DNA from: Dendronalium phyllosphericum CENA369
GTDB lineage: Bacteria; Cyanobacteriota; Cyanobacteriia; Cyanobacteriales; Nostocaceae
NCBI RefSeq assembly: GCF_016056275.1
Contig: NZ_JAECZA010000022.1
Span: 1-53,195 of the forward strand
DNA: 53,195 nucleotides
Reading direction: 5' to 3'
Below the pieces are notes generated by a model that saw only the letters and a program-made list of their open reading frames with translations, was not told the DNA's origin and did no database searches. Positions 1-8,862 of the stretch are shown here, one piece after another (position 1 is the stretch's first letter; every line of letters starts with the position of its first letter). Made by a program: the position numbers and the translations under genes.

Positions 1-528
1 GATATAGATCCAGAAAACTTGGTATTTTTAGATGAAACAGGGGTAATACTGGGTTTGACAAGAACTCATGCACGTTCAGAGAAGGGAACAAGAGTATACG
101 AAATGAAACCATTTTATCGTGGTACAAAAGTTACGGTAATTGGAGCAATAAGTATTAAAAAAGTGGTGGCATTAATGACGATAAATAACTCAATGGATAG
201 TCAGGCATTTGAAGTATTTATTGAGAAGTTTTTATTGCCTCAATTATGGTCAGGAGCAGTGGTAGTTATGGACAACTTACCTGCACATAAACTAGCATCA
301 ATTGAACCAATGATTGAATCTGTAGGTGCGAAAGTCTTATGTTTATCTCCATACTCTCCTGATTTTAATCCCATTGAGTTATGGTGGTCACAACTGAAAT
401 CTTTTTTACGTACTTTTTCTCCAACTACAACCGAAATGGTTGATAAAGTTATCTCTGTTGCTCTCTACTTGATGAATCCTCAACATTTAAAAAACTGGTT
501 CACTAATTGCTGTTATTGTACCTCATAA
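1..528 (+). CDS. IS630-family transposase, C-terminal part (cut by window edge)
   Basis: This is a DDE-type transposase that cuts and joins its insertion sequence at TA dinucleotides. The reading frame is open from the first base of the window, so the gene starts outside it and only about 175 C-terminal residues are visible. The catalytic motifs are clear: VFLDETG (first Asp), VVMDNLPAHK (second Asp) and SPYSPDFNPIELWWSQLK (Glu), in the order and spacing of IS630/Tc1-like enzymes. The C-terminus NCCYCTS is, as I recall, common in cyanobacterial IS630 copies. The stop codon lies about 17 bases inside the end of the element, so coding sequence and terminal repeat nearly meet. No frameshift is visible in this part. 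Whether the copy is active cannot be judged without the 5' half. Confidence 0.93.
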   Translation, partial: DIDPENLVFLDETGVILGLTRTHARSEKGTRVYEMKPFYRGTKVTVIGAISIKKVVALMTINNSMDSQAFEVFIEKFLLPQLWSGAVVVMDNLPAHKLASIEPMIESVGAKVLCLSPYSPDFNPIELWWSQLKSFLRTFSPTTTEMVDKVISVALYLMNPQHLKNWFTNCCYCTS

Positions 529-545
529 CATCGGGAAACGCTGTA
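1..545. mobile_element. IS630-type element, right end
   Basis: The element ends at about 545, where ...gggaaacgctg meets TATA and sequence of a different transposase gene begins. IS630 elements target and duplicate TA, which fits the TATA at 544-547. The left end and its inverted repeat lie outside the window, so the exact terminal repeat cannot be confirmed. Confidence 0.7.
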
Positions 546-718
546 TATGTTAGTAATAATACACTCAACTGCCCGTAGCTCATTCCTTGGTGGTTTCCGT
601 GCGGTTTCTTCAGTTTTTGATCTATATACTTGGCTATTTCTATCCGCTTGAGCCATTCCACTATTAATGGAATATCGTCTATTCGCTCGGAGCTTATTTT
701 TACCTCTACTTCGCTCAT
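546..718 (-). pseudogene. IS1634-type (DUF4277) transposase, N-terminal fragment
   Basis: Reading the minus strand from ATG at 718 gives a start of the MSEVEVKISSERIDDIPLIV type, followed by GMSYGQLSVLLLTY. That is the N-terminus of the DUF4277/IS1634-like transposases common in cyanobacteria. After about 58 codons the family sequence stops at the junction with the IS630 element near 545. Beyond it the frame reads through IS630 terminal sequence and ends. The gene is therefore interrupted and non-functional here. The rest of it should lie beyond the left edge of the window, on the far side of the IS630 copy. Confidence 0.75.
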
Positions 719-879
719 CGATGCACCCCATCCCTGCACAATTCCTCACTTCACACTACCTCCAAATCCTCTCTCATCATCCCTTGGCTTCAAAAATTGT
801 CTTAACCCTTTCCCCTCAAGTCATTAATTCCTTTTTCTGCCTCAAAATCAGCGAACGCACAGTCATTTCTTCCCCTACT

Positions 880-917
880 CCCTACTCCCTACTCCCCACT
901 CCCGCCCCGAAGGGGAG
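880..917. repeat. Short CT-rich heptamer repeats (STRR-like) with small hairpin
   Basis: Units of the ctccc(t/c)a type are repeated (actccctactccctactccccactccc), followed by a short GC-rich inverted repeat, cccc-gaa-gggg. This is a typical cyanobacterial STRR block. It lies directly against the truncated SnoaL-like gene. Confidence 0.6.
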
Positions 918-922
918 GTAAA

Positions 923-1135
923 AAAGTCATACTCAGCCAAAGCTATGATATTCAAAAATCTTATGTTGTGGGCAACACAGTCATTTTAGAAATAATCTGG
1001 ACAGCAAAAATTGTAGTTCCAATTGGACAAATACCATCTGGCGGACAAATGAAAGCCTATTTTGCTCAATTCATTGAATTTGAAAATGGCAAAATAGTTC
1101 GTCAAAGGACATACGACTGTTTTGAGCCGTTCTAA
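923..1135 (+). pseudogene. SnoaL/NTF2-like protein, C-terminal remnant
   Basis: An open frame without a usable start codon translates to a sequence ending FAQFIEFENGKIVRQRTYDCFEPF before a TAA. The pattern 'F-x-E-F-x-x-G-[KR]-I-x-R-x-x-x-Y-D' is characteristic of the last strands of SnoaL-like/NTF2-fold proteins (ketosteroid-isomerase-like polyketide cyclases). About 70 residues remain out of a usual 120-140. The 5' part is missing and is replaced by the repeat block and IS remnants immediately upstream. It is most simply a gene decapitated by transposition or recombination. No function is expected. Confidence 0.6.
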
Positions 1136-1370
1136 ACCGAATTTTTGATGAAATTAGAAAAAGCAGAAGGTTGTAGAGGTAATTTTATTAGACCTCTTAC
1201 ATAAATAGATAATTGGTATAAAATAAACATTTTATCAATCAGTAGATTTATCTCTAGGAAAAATCCTAAATCGAATGACTGAGGTATACAAATCTGTGTT
1301 CAGAACATTGAAGGGATGGGAACTCTAGCTAATAAGGTCAACTATAGTATCTTACCCAGCACTACCAATC

Positions 1371-4199
1371 ATGTCCCATCTTGCTCATGCACCTCTGAGC
1401 CAACTTTCATATCCTCGCTTGACTAGAAGCCTGAGTGCTGTTGAAAGTTGGGGCTTCGGATTAACAGCTCATATTTCTTGGACAGCATTGGTTCCTGCTA
1501 TTCATGCTGCTCTTGGTTCGCAAGCTATTTTCGTTTGGATACCTGCTGTCATATTTGGGATGCTACTCAACTATCAAGTTAAGCGTTTGGGTATGAATTT
1601 TATTGATGTGGCAGGAGGAACGCCTAACTATGCCACCAAGTTATTAAAAAACTACCCAGGACTAGCTCGTTATGCGGCAATTGGATATCTTCTCAACTGG
1701 GTTTCTTATCTGTCAGTTAATACAATTGTACTCAGAGATTTAATCAAGGTAAATTTGCAAGGGTTGGGTATTGGCTGTCCCGACATCTTGCTGGATATTG
1801 GCTTTACACTGTTGCCGTTTGTAGTGGCGTTTAGTGGTACTCGCGCTCTAAGTATCTTGCATTTGTTTTTTGTAATTCCAGCGTTGGGACTGCTAGTTAC
1901 CTTCTGCGTACAAGGTCTGGGCTGGTTAGCTTTCTCTAGTGCTAGTCCTGGGTTTTTTCCTAGCAATTTGTCATCTCCAAACTTTGTAGATTGGGCAAAA
2001 TGGTTCTTTTTCGTTACTTATGCCACCTACAGCTGTGAAACGGCTTCTTCCTTTGTTGCCGATAGCCGCAATCCTACTCAGACACTGCGCTTTTTAGATA
2101 TTGCTGCTTGGCTCATGCCACTGATTTTTCTGGGGGGGTCTTGGGTAATTATGCGGTTAGCAACAGATCCCAGCCTCGAAGACAATGCTTTTCTCAATCT
2201 TGTGGCAGCTTCTCAACCTTTTTGGGGAAAATCAGCTGCTATCAGTGTTTGCTTCTTGCTAGTAGCTGCCTGTCTTTTAGGTTCTGCAACAGTTGTTTCT
2301 AATTGTCCGAGGATTTTGTATCAGCTGGCTTTAGATAACCATATTTCACCAGTATTTTCCGTAGTATCTCGTCGGGGTGTATTTGTCCCGGCTTTGACCT
2401 TGACATTGATGTTGTGCCTAATTTATCTAATTTGGGGAGACGTAGCGCGCATCATAGCTGTCGGCAACATCGGTTGGTTTGTCTGTTTTATGTTATTACA
2501 TTTGGGGCTTTGGCTGGGGCGCGATCGCCCAGAGGTTTTGTTCCCCCAGATTTCTTTAGGTATTCTGCTCTTAGAAATTGTCGTGCTGTTAGTAGGGGGA
2601 ATGGCCTGGGGTTGGATAAACCTACTCATTGGACTGTTATTTCCCATTGGCATCATCGGATTTGATGCTCTTATCCGGCGTATTGCCTTCCCTCCCTTTC
2701 ATTTAAGTTGGTGGCTGCGGCGATATCAATCGCGTCCTTCGGTCATCATCAAGGATTCAGTAATGCTGCAAGTAAGTATCCTGATTTTTCTACTGTGCAG
2801 TGCAGTTGGAGTGGGCTGGCTATTTGGTGTCAAATTGACCAGAGTTACAAATGCGGGGGGTGAGAATTTATTTGTTGTGCTGCTAATGACAGTCGCATTT
2901 GTCGGAGTAGCGATCGCTTGTTGGACAAGTTTACCTCAAGTAGTAGCGATCGCAGAAGCCCGTGAAGCTGCCGAACATTTATTTATCGTTGCCCAAGACA
3001 GCATCTTAGTAGTAAATGAACGGGGTATAATCCGGCAAGCAAATCCGGCAACTGAATCTTTTTTTGGAGTCAAACTATCGGAATTATACGCAAATCACCT
3101 CCAAAAATGGCTCCCTGAATTAGCTAGCTATCCAGAACAGTGGCCAAAGTGCAGCGAACAAACTCTAGTCTACAAAACTCAAATCAGAACTTTAGAAGTT
3201 TCTATCTCGGATCGATCCCATCAAGATTTTCGAGAATATGTTGTCATTCTTCACGACATTACCAAGCGCAAGCAAGCAGAGGAAATATTGCGACAGTCAG
3301 AAGCACAGTTACGAGAACAAGCACAGCAGTTAGCTACTCAACTTGTGCAAAGCGAAAAGATGTCTAGTTTGGGACAGTTGGTGGCTGGAGTAGCCCACGA
3401 AATCAACAACCCAGTCAACTTTATCTATGGCAACATCATTTATGCCAATGAATACATCCAAGATTTACTCAAACTGGTGAAACTTTATCAGCAGCACTAT
3501 CCTCATCCAGTTCCAGAGATTCAAAAAACAGCTAAAGCAATCGATTTAAATTTCCTCATGGCAGACTTACCCAATTTGCTAACTTCGATGCAAGTTGGGG
3601 CCGAACGAATTACCGAAATTGTCTTGTCTTTGCGAAACTTCTCTCGCTTGGATGAAGCAGAAATTAAAGCCGTGAATATTCATGAGGGTATTGATAGTAC
3701 GCTAATGATTCTAGAAAGTCGCCTCAAGGCTAAATCTGACCGTCCTGCAATTGAAATTATTAAAGAATACAGTAACTTGCCATTAGTAGAATGCTACGCC
3801 GGACAACTCAATCAAGTATTTATGAATCTTCTAGCAAATGCAATTGATGCTTTAGAGGAGTCAGTATCAAGTGATAAGTGGTCAATGGAAAAACAAACGA
3901 GCGATAACAACGGACAATTAATAGCGGACAATCCCCAGATTCGCATTTGTACTGAACTTGCTACCGACGAGCGAATAATTATTCGGTTTATCGATAATGC
4001 CTTTGGTATTCCAGAAAGCGTACAACAACGATTATTTGAACCTTTCTTCACCACTAAACCAGTTGGTAAAGGTACAGGTTTAGGTTTATCTATTAGTTAT
4101 CAAATTATTACTGAAAAACATGGAGGAAAGTTGCAATGTATTTCCACTCCTGGTAAAGGTACTGAATTTGCGATCGCAATTCCGCGTTTTGTCGAATAA
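1371..4199 (+). CDS. APC-permease-like membrane domain fused to PAS and sensor histidine kinase
   Basis: This 942-residue protein has three parts. Residues about 20-440 resemble an APC-superfamily amino-acid permease with roughly a dozen hydrophobic segments (opening AVESWGFGLTAHISWTALVP), with two further membrane segments to about 530. A PAS-like region (about 535-635, ending VVILHDITKRKQAEE) and a coiled coil follow. The rest is the kinase core: H box GVAHEINNPVNF with His676, N box NQVFMNLLANAIDAL, and F/G2 boxes FFTTKPVGKGTGLGLS. The G1 box reads DNAFG (Asp875, Ala877, Gly879), where DxGxG is usual. The permease body presumably acts as a nutrient sensor or transceptor; this is inference. 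No response regulator is adjacent. The downstream kinase at 4642 has a very similar core. ATG at 1371 has no strong ribosome site, but no better start is seen. Confidence 0.85.
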   Translation: MSHLAHAPLSQLSYPRLTRSLSAVESWGFGLTAHISWTALVPAIHAALGSQAIFVWIPAVIFGMLLNYQVKRLGMNFIDVAGGTPNYATKLLKNYPGLARYAAIGYLLNWVSYLSVNTIVLRDLIKVNLQGLGIGCPDILLDIGFTLLPFVVAFSGTRALSILHLFFVIPALGLLVTFCVQGLGWLAFSSASPGFFPSNLSSPNFVDWAKWFFFVTYATYSCETASSFVADSRNPTQTLRFLDIAAWLMPLIFLGGSWVIMRLATDPSLEDNAFLNLVAASQPFWGKSAAISVCFLLVAACLLGSATVVSNCPRILYQLALDNHISPVFSVVSRRGVFVPALTLTLMLCLIYLIWGDVARIIAVGNIGWFVCFMLLHLGLWLGRDRPEVLFPQISLGILLLEIVVLLVGGMAWGWINLLIGLLFPIGIIGFDALIRRIAFPPFHLSWWLRRYQSRPSVIIKDSVMLQVSILIFLLCSAVGVGWLFGVKLTRVTNAGGENLFVVLLMTVAFVGVAIACWTSLPQVVAIAEAREAAEHLFIVAQDSILVVNERGIIRQANPATESFFGVKLSELYANHLQKWLPELASYPEQWPKCSEQTLVYKTQIRTLEVSISDRSHQDFREYVVILHDITKRKQAEEILRQSEAQLREQAQQLATQLVQSEKMSSLGQLVAGVAHEINNPVNFIYGNIIYANEYIQDLLKLVKLYQQHYPHPVPEIQKTAKAIDLNFLMADLPNLLTSMQVGAERITEIVLSLRNFSRLDEAEIKAVNIHEGIDSTLMILESRLKAKSDRPAIEIIKEYSNLPLVECYAGQLNQVFMNLLANAIDALEESVSSDKWSMEKQTSDNNGQLIADNPQIRICTELATDERIIIRFIDNAFGIPESVQQRLFEPFFTTKPVGKGTGLGLSISYQIITEKHGGKLQCISTPGKGTEFAIAIPRFVE

Positions 4200-4641
4200 T
4201 ATCAGGTTTGTGTTTTCAAATCTAGGACAACGATTATTTAAATAGTTTGATTTTACCAAATCATTTCTAGGATTATCACAATGTTTCAATAAACAATTTT
4301 ATTGATTTAATAGTATTTAAAACTGCATTAATGCATTTGGTTTTTATAGTTTAATATTTAAAATATGACAATAATTAAGTTTATTTCTATAATAAAAATA
4401 GCAATATTATCTTAACAGATACATAACATGTATAAATGCGGAGAACCGAAGTTTTTTGAACTATATTGACATGGACACAATAAGCCAAAGCGCATTTAAT
4501 TTTCAGAAATACTCATAGTGGTTGTTGACAGTCAACAGTCAACTTTGTTCAATGTGCAATTTAAAAGCCTAACAGACGAGCGTCGTTCATCCGCGATTAT
4601 AGATAAATATTGTAAAAGTAAACTTATATCTGGAGAAAAAT
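4200..4641. other. AT-rich spacer between the two kinase genes
   Basis: This 442-base AT-rich stretch has no convincing gene. It contains a short direct/inverted repeat, gttgacagtcaacagtcaac (about 4522-4541), of the STRR kind. A clear ribosome-binding site GGAG (4632-4635) lies six bases before the ATG of the next kinase. No terminator with a T-run was recognised after the first kinase. Confidence 0.5.
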
Positions 4642-6591
4642 ATGATACTGCTTAATCAAAAAAAAATAATTAGTTTGTCCAAATTTAGGCAGTATCGAAC
4701 TCAGCAAGAAAAGCCATTGCATAACCTAACAACACCACTAGTTCTAATTAGTTCTATTTTAATAATTGCTGTTATTGGCATTGCTAGTTACCAAATTGTT
4801 AGAGGATTAATTCTTCAGCAACTTCAAGAAAAAGCGCTGTTGCAAGTAAGCCAAGGAAGCGATGAACTCGACCGCTGGTTAGAAACGCGCTCTAGTATAA
4901 TCCCAACTCTTGCCAATACAGAGGTCGTGCGTTCCTTAAAATGGTCAGTCATCGAACCATATTTAAAGGCAGAAATTCAGCGCACTCAAGAATTTTATAA
5001 AATCGCAGTATCGCTTCCCGACGGCTCTTATTACAACACTCTGTCAGGTAAAGCTAATACTACTAACAAGGATCGAGATTTCATTCAAAAAGCGCTAGCA
5101 GGAAAATTTAATATATCCGATCCCTTTATTAGTCGTACTTCTGGAATTCCCTCTGTCGCAATTTCTGCACCTATTCACCAAAGTTTTGACCCCGCAAGTC
5201 CTACTATTGGAGTGTTAAACGGTAGCTTGAAGGTCAATCGAATTGGTGAAATAGTCAATAAACTACACTACGGTAATGGTAGTTATGCTTTTGCATTAAA
5301 CTCCAAAGGACAAGCGATTATTCATCCTAAGCCAGCCTTAGTATTTACAGAAGAGAAACCAACTCCTAGTTTTTTGGAGTCAAGCGATATTAACTTAGCT
5401 GCGATCGCTCGTCGTATGGTAAATAAAGAGCAGGGAATTGAACTCATTCCCATTGATGGGACAAACAAGTATATTGCCTATGTTCCCCTCAAGCAAACGA
5501 ATTGGTCGGTAGCTTTAGTTATACCGCGAGAAAACATTGAATCGCAACTAGGATCGCTTAACTTACTTGCTTCCCTACTGGGGGGACTGCTTCTGATTAC
5601 TGCAATTATGGCTTGGCGACAAATTCAATTATCCGAAAAAGCAAAAACCCAAGTTGTGCTATTGAATCAACAACAAACAACTCTACAACAGCAAGCACAA
5701 AAACTAGAGCAAACTTTACGCGAATTGCAACAAACTCAAACTCAGTTAATTCAGAAAGAAAAAATGTCCAGTTTGGGCCAGTTAGTCGCGGGAGTCGCAC
5801 ACGAAATCAACAATCCCGTCAGCTTTATTTATAGCAATATTACCCCTGCCCATGAATATACTCAAGATTTGCTCAGATTAGTGCAACTTTACCAACAATA
5901 CTATCCCCAGCCAGTACCAGAAATTCAAGATGAAGAAGAAGCCATTGAATTAAATTTCTTGATGCAAGACTTACCGAAGTTACTAACTTCGATGAAAGGT
6001 GGTGCTGATAGAATTAAACAAATTGTGCTATCCCTGCGAAACTTTTCGCGCTTAGATGAAGCAGAGATGAAAGCAATAAATATTCATGAGGGTATTGATA
6101 GCACCCTGATGATTTTAGAAAGTCGTCTCAAGGCTACAACTCGACATCCAGCAATTACAGTTACTAAAGAATACGGAGATTTGCCACTCGTAGAATGCTA
6201 CGCCGGACAACTCAATCAAGTCTTGATGAATATTCTGGTAAATGCTATTGATGCGATAGAAGAGGAAGCGGAAAATGGTCGGTGGAGATTAGGGCAATTT
6301 TCCCCAATTCCTCAAATTCGCATTCATACCGAACTTACTACCGAGCAACAAATCATTATTCGCATTGCTGATAACGGCTGTGGTATCCCAGAAACCGTTA
6401 AAAAGCAATTATTTGACCCCTTTTTCACTACTAAACCTATAGGTAAAGGTACTGGTTTGGGTTTATCTGTTAGTTATCAAATTATCACTGAGCAACATCA
6501 AGGAAAATTGCAGTGTATTTCTGCCTCTGGCGAGGGTGCAGAATTTGTCATAGAAATTCCTCTTTCTCAGCAAAAGCAGCTTGCAGCCTAG
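4642..6591 (+). CDS. Cache-domain sensor histidine kinase
   Basis: This 649-residue kinase is anchored by two membrane segments (about 29-51 and 308-325). They flank a roughly 250-residue extracytoplasmic region with dCache features (SLPDGSYYNTLSGKAN, DRDFIQKALAGK, GTNKYIAYVPLKQTNWSVAL). Such domains bind small ligands outside the membrane. A coiled coil rich in Gln follows, then the kinase core: GVAHEINNPVSF with phospho-acceptor His387, NQVLMNILVNAIDAI, a normal G1 box DNGCG, and FFTTKPIGKGTGLGLS. No HAMP domain is evident. The core is strikingly like that of the kinase just upstream (for example both contain HEGIDSTLMILESRLKA), so the pair probably arose by duplication with a swapped sensor. 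The ATG has a good GGAG site. It converges on the Rieske gene, whose stop is only five bases away. Confidence 0.88.
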   Translation: MILLNQKKIISLSKFRQYRTQQEKPLHNLTTPLVLISSILIIAVIGIASYQIVRGLILQQLQEKALLQVSQGSDELDRWLETRSSIIPTLANTEVVRSLKWSVIEPYLKAEIQRTQEFYKIAVSLPDGSYYNTLSGKANTTNKDRDFIQKALAGKFNISDPFISRTSGIPSVAISAPIHQSFDPASPTIGVLNGSLKVNRIGEIVNKLHYGNGSYAFALNSKGQAIIHPKPALVFTEEKPTPSFLESSDINLAAIARRMVNKEQGIELIPIDGTNKYIAYVPLKQTNWSVALVIPRENIESQLGSLNLLASLLGGLLLITAIMAWRQIQLSEKAKTQVVLLNQQQTTLQQQAQKLEQTLRELQQTQTQLIQKEKMSSLGQLVAGVAHEINNPVSFIYSNITPAHEYTQDLLRLVQLYQQYYPQPVPEIQDEEEAIELNFLMQDLPKLLTSMKGGADRIKQIVLSLRNFSRLDEAEMKAINIHEGIDSTLMILESRLKATTRHPAITVTKEYGDLPLVECYAGQLNQVLMNILVNAIDAIEEEAENGRWRLGQFSPIPQIRIHTELTTEQQIIIRIADNGCGIPETVKKQLFDPFFTTKPIGKGTGLGLSVSYQIITEQHQGKLQCISASGEGAEFVIEIPLSQQKQLAA

Positions 6592-6596
6592 TAGCG

Positions 6597-8030
6597 TTAG
6601 CGCATTCTCTCAGGGAAATTTCTAGGCGGAACTGAGCGTCCTCGATCAAATCGTCGCTCTAACTTGCCTAAGCCAAACCAAATGCCAGCACTACTTATAA
6701 CTGCCAAGCTCAAAAAGCTAAGGGCAATTATATCTGGCTTGTAAATAAGCGTCAGCAAGGGAAGCAGCACCCAAGCCAAGGCTGCTACCGCAGCTATTCC
6801 CAGCCGCAACCGTTGCAGATTAATTAGTGCAGTGCTACAACTGGCGCATTTTTGTGTGTGGGAATGGTATCTATCGAGTAGGGCTTCCTTGGGCAATGAT
6901 GGTGGTAGAGTCCTTCCTGGAAATGGATCGACACTATATTGATTCACCCAAGAACGCAACTGAAATACAAACATATCTGCCTTAGTTGGCAAGTAAAATG
7001 CTTTGGTAAAGTTGGCACTACCACCACTTTGTTCTAAATACCGTTCTTGGTGATGCAGGAAAATTTGGTCATCTTCTAGGACGCTATTTTGCCCGATATG
7101 TGAGTACCAGCGCGGTGTCAACTTCAGAAATAGTCCTGGTAATTTTGAGTTGAACTTGAAGGGAAAGCGTGCAAATAATCGACATTCTCCTTTGCGGATG
7201 GGAGTAGCGTAAACTACCGTTAATGTCCTGCCAAACTGTTTAGAAGTCAGGTCATGCCACATTAGCCCAGGAGCAATAAAGATAGTATCCTGCTTTCCGA
7301 GAGTTCCTTTACGCGGGCCTGCTGCCCAATTTCCTTTAAATCCCCATTTTCCAGATTCTACAATCTCCAAATCTACTGTAGACACGTTAGCTCGATTGCC
7401 GACTGTTCCGTGATGGGTATAAGGAATATGACTGGAATCGAGGACATTTTCCATCAACGTCAAGGCATCGTAGGGTAAGTCCCGAAAGGTATTGAGGCAA
7501 ATCCAACCATCTTTTTCTTCATCCAAGATGTCAACAACAGGAACTTTGGTTTTAACTGCATTCTCCGAAGAACCAGCATAAACAAATAACAGTCCTTGGC
7601 GAACTGTCGTAGGTAGTGAAGTCACACAAGCACGTTGCGAAACTTCTGCCTTTCCTCCTTCCTCTTGTTGCGGAATGCGATCGCATTTTCCCGTTCCCGA
7701 AAATGCCCAGCCATGATAAGGACATTCGAGCAATCCGTCTGCGTTGATTCTCCCTTCTGAAAGCGGCGCTAACCGATGCGGGCATCGATCTACAAATGCT
7801 CGCCACATCTGTTCTTTGTTGTCCCACCACAGTACAATATCCTGCTCTAGCAAGGTGAAACGAGTTAGCTGGGATTTATCTAAATCCTCAATATAGTGAA
7901 CGGGATACCAAACCTCGTGCCAATCAAAGCGATCTGGGTCAAGACCACCAGCAGTAATTTCTTCTGTTACTTGGGTTTGAGATGCGACTGCAAGAGGAAA
8001 ATCCTCTGACTTGAGAATGCTGTTGGACAT
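6597..8030 (-). CDS. Rieske [2Fe-2S] non-haem iron oxygenase, PaO/Tic55-like
   Basis: This 477-residue protein has a Rieske cluster motif CPHRLAPL ... CPYHGWAF (C-x-H, 17 residues, C-x2-H) and a mononuclear iron site of the form ENVLDSSHIPYTHHG. Near the C-terminus there is a KCASC (CxxC) motif and then two hydrophobic segments. That combination (Rieske, iron site, CxxC, C-terminal membrane anchor) marks the pheophorbide a oxygenase/Tic55/PTC52 group, whose members oxygenate chlorophyll breakdown products or related substrates at membranes. The exact substrate cannot be read from sequence. I chose ATG at 8030 (MSNSILKSEDF) over the upstream TTG at 8084 because the extra 18 residues are basic and atypical. 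It stands alone, convergent with the kinase gene. Confidence 0.85.
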   Translation of the reverse strand: MSNSILKSEDFPLAVASQTQVTEEITAGGLDPDRFDWHEVWYPVHYIEDLDKSQLTRFTLLEQDIVLWWDNKEQMWRAFVDRCPHRLAPLSEGRINADGLLECPYHGWAFSGTGKCDRIPQQEEGGKAEVSQRACVTSLPTTVRQGLLFVYAGSSENAVKTKVPVVDILDEEKDGWICLNTFRDLPYDALTLMENVLDSSHIPYTHHGTVGNRANVSTVDLEIVESGKWGFKGNWAAGPRKGTLGKQDTIFIAPGLMWHDLTSKQFGRTLTVVYATPIRKGECRLFARFPFKFNSKLPGLFLKLTPRWYSHIGQNSVLEDDQIFLHHQERYLEQSGGSANFTKAFYLPTKADMFVFQLRSWVNQYSVDPFPGRTLPPSLPKEALLDRYHSHTQKCASCSTALINLQRLRLGIAAVAALAWVLLPLLTLIYKPDIIALSFLSLAVISSAGIWFGLGKLERRFDRGRSVPPRNFPERMR

Positions 8031-8084
8031 GGTGGGAACAGTCAACGATGACCTTGATTTTTTTCTCCAACCAAAATGTAACAA

Positions 8085-8619
8085 TTTTTTAACGGTACTG
8101 GCAGTGAAGAGTTGAAAAATCAGCCAATAGACTCAACTGTTTCTGAAAGTTTATAACGATGGTTCTGGTTTAGATGAATTATGCTTCAATTCCACTTCCC
8201 AAGCTTTTCCGTAAACCTACGGTGTACACCAAGTCTCTCTCGACGTAATTTATGGTTGATCGAGTAGTCCAAGAAAACCTAATCTTAGTAATCTCTTACA
8301 CTAACTTTGCTTGCTAAACCAAGTTTTAGAATTTCTCTTTTTCTCCGCTCTGCGTTCTCTGCGTCTTTGTGGTTCGTTCTTTTACCCTTCATACTTACCA
8401 GAGTACTAGTTCTACTAGACACAACCTGTCTTTTGCCTTGGTAAGTGGTGTCCGTCAGGATGTGTGAAGTATGAGAATACTTTTAGGTAATTGGATAACT
8501 TTAAATATGCCAAAACCAGCTTTTGAGTTTTGTATTTGCTGTAATGATATAGTATATAATCTACACTATAACTACCGAATTACCGTTGTTTATTTTTTGT
8601 TATTGAGGAAAAAATCGAA
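8085..8619. other. Divergent intergenic region with short palindrome and repeat
   Basis: This is 535 bases between two divergently read genes. It holds a perfect 10-bp palindrome ggtgtacacc at 8221-8230, a tract (about 8335-8385: ctccgctctgcgttctctgcgtctttgtgg) resembling a dispersed repeat common in cyanobacteria, and a possible -10 box TATAAT at 8555-8560 upstream of the small membrane protein. No gene was recognised. Confidence 0.4.
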
Positions 8620-8862
8620 ATGGCATTAGCCCAACACATCAGTATCCAAAACACTAAAAGAGCAAATCAAAATTTTTTGTGGAAGATATCGCAATCAAGT
8701 ACAGCTTTCTTAAAGCGGTTGTTATGGCACACTAAAGCCTATGCAACGATTTTGGGAATTATGCTGCTGACTTTTGTGAGTGTGGGCTTTTTATATATCC
8801 ATTGGTCTGGGAAGAAATTAACTCAAATTTTTCCGCATCGTACTGTTGTAGAACAAAAATGA
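8620..8862 (+). CDS. Small single-pass membrane protein, unknown function
   Basis: This 80-residue protein is not recognised as a known family. It has a hydrophilic, basic N-terminal half and one strong hydrophobic segment at about residues 43-62 (TILGIMLLTFVSVGFLYIHW), then a short basic tail. A GAGG ribosome-binding site (8605-8608) precedes the ATG. Its stop codon overlaps the start of the next gene (ATGA, four bases), so the two are almost certainly translated together. That suggests it may anchor or accompany the PhnD-like protein; this is inference from arrangement only. Confidence 0.6.
   Translation: MALAQHISIQNTKRANQNFLWKISQSSTAFLKRLLWHTKAYATILGIMLLTFVSVGFLYIHWSGKKLTQIFPHRTVVEQK

Noticed and set aside
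8221-8230. Palindrome ggtgtacacc as an operator
   Set aside because: Ten bases of symmetry in 535 is weak evidence and it is not near a recognisable promoter; recorded only as part of the spacer.
8802-8858. Upstream in-frame start for the PhnD-like gene
   Set aside because: It would overlap the small membrane protein gene by 61 bases; the ATGA-coupled start at 8859 fits the family's first strand.
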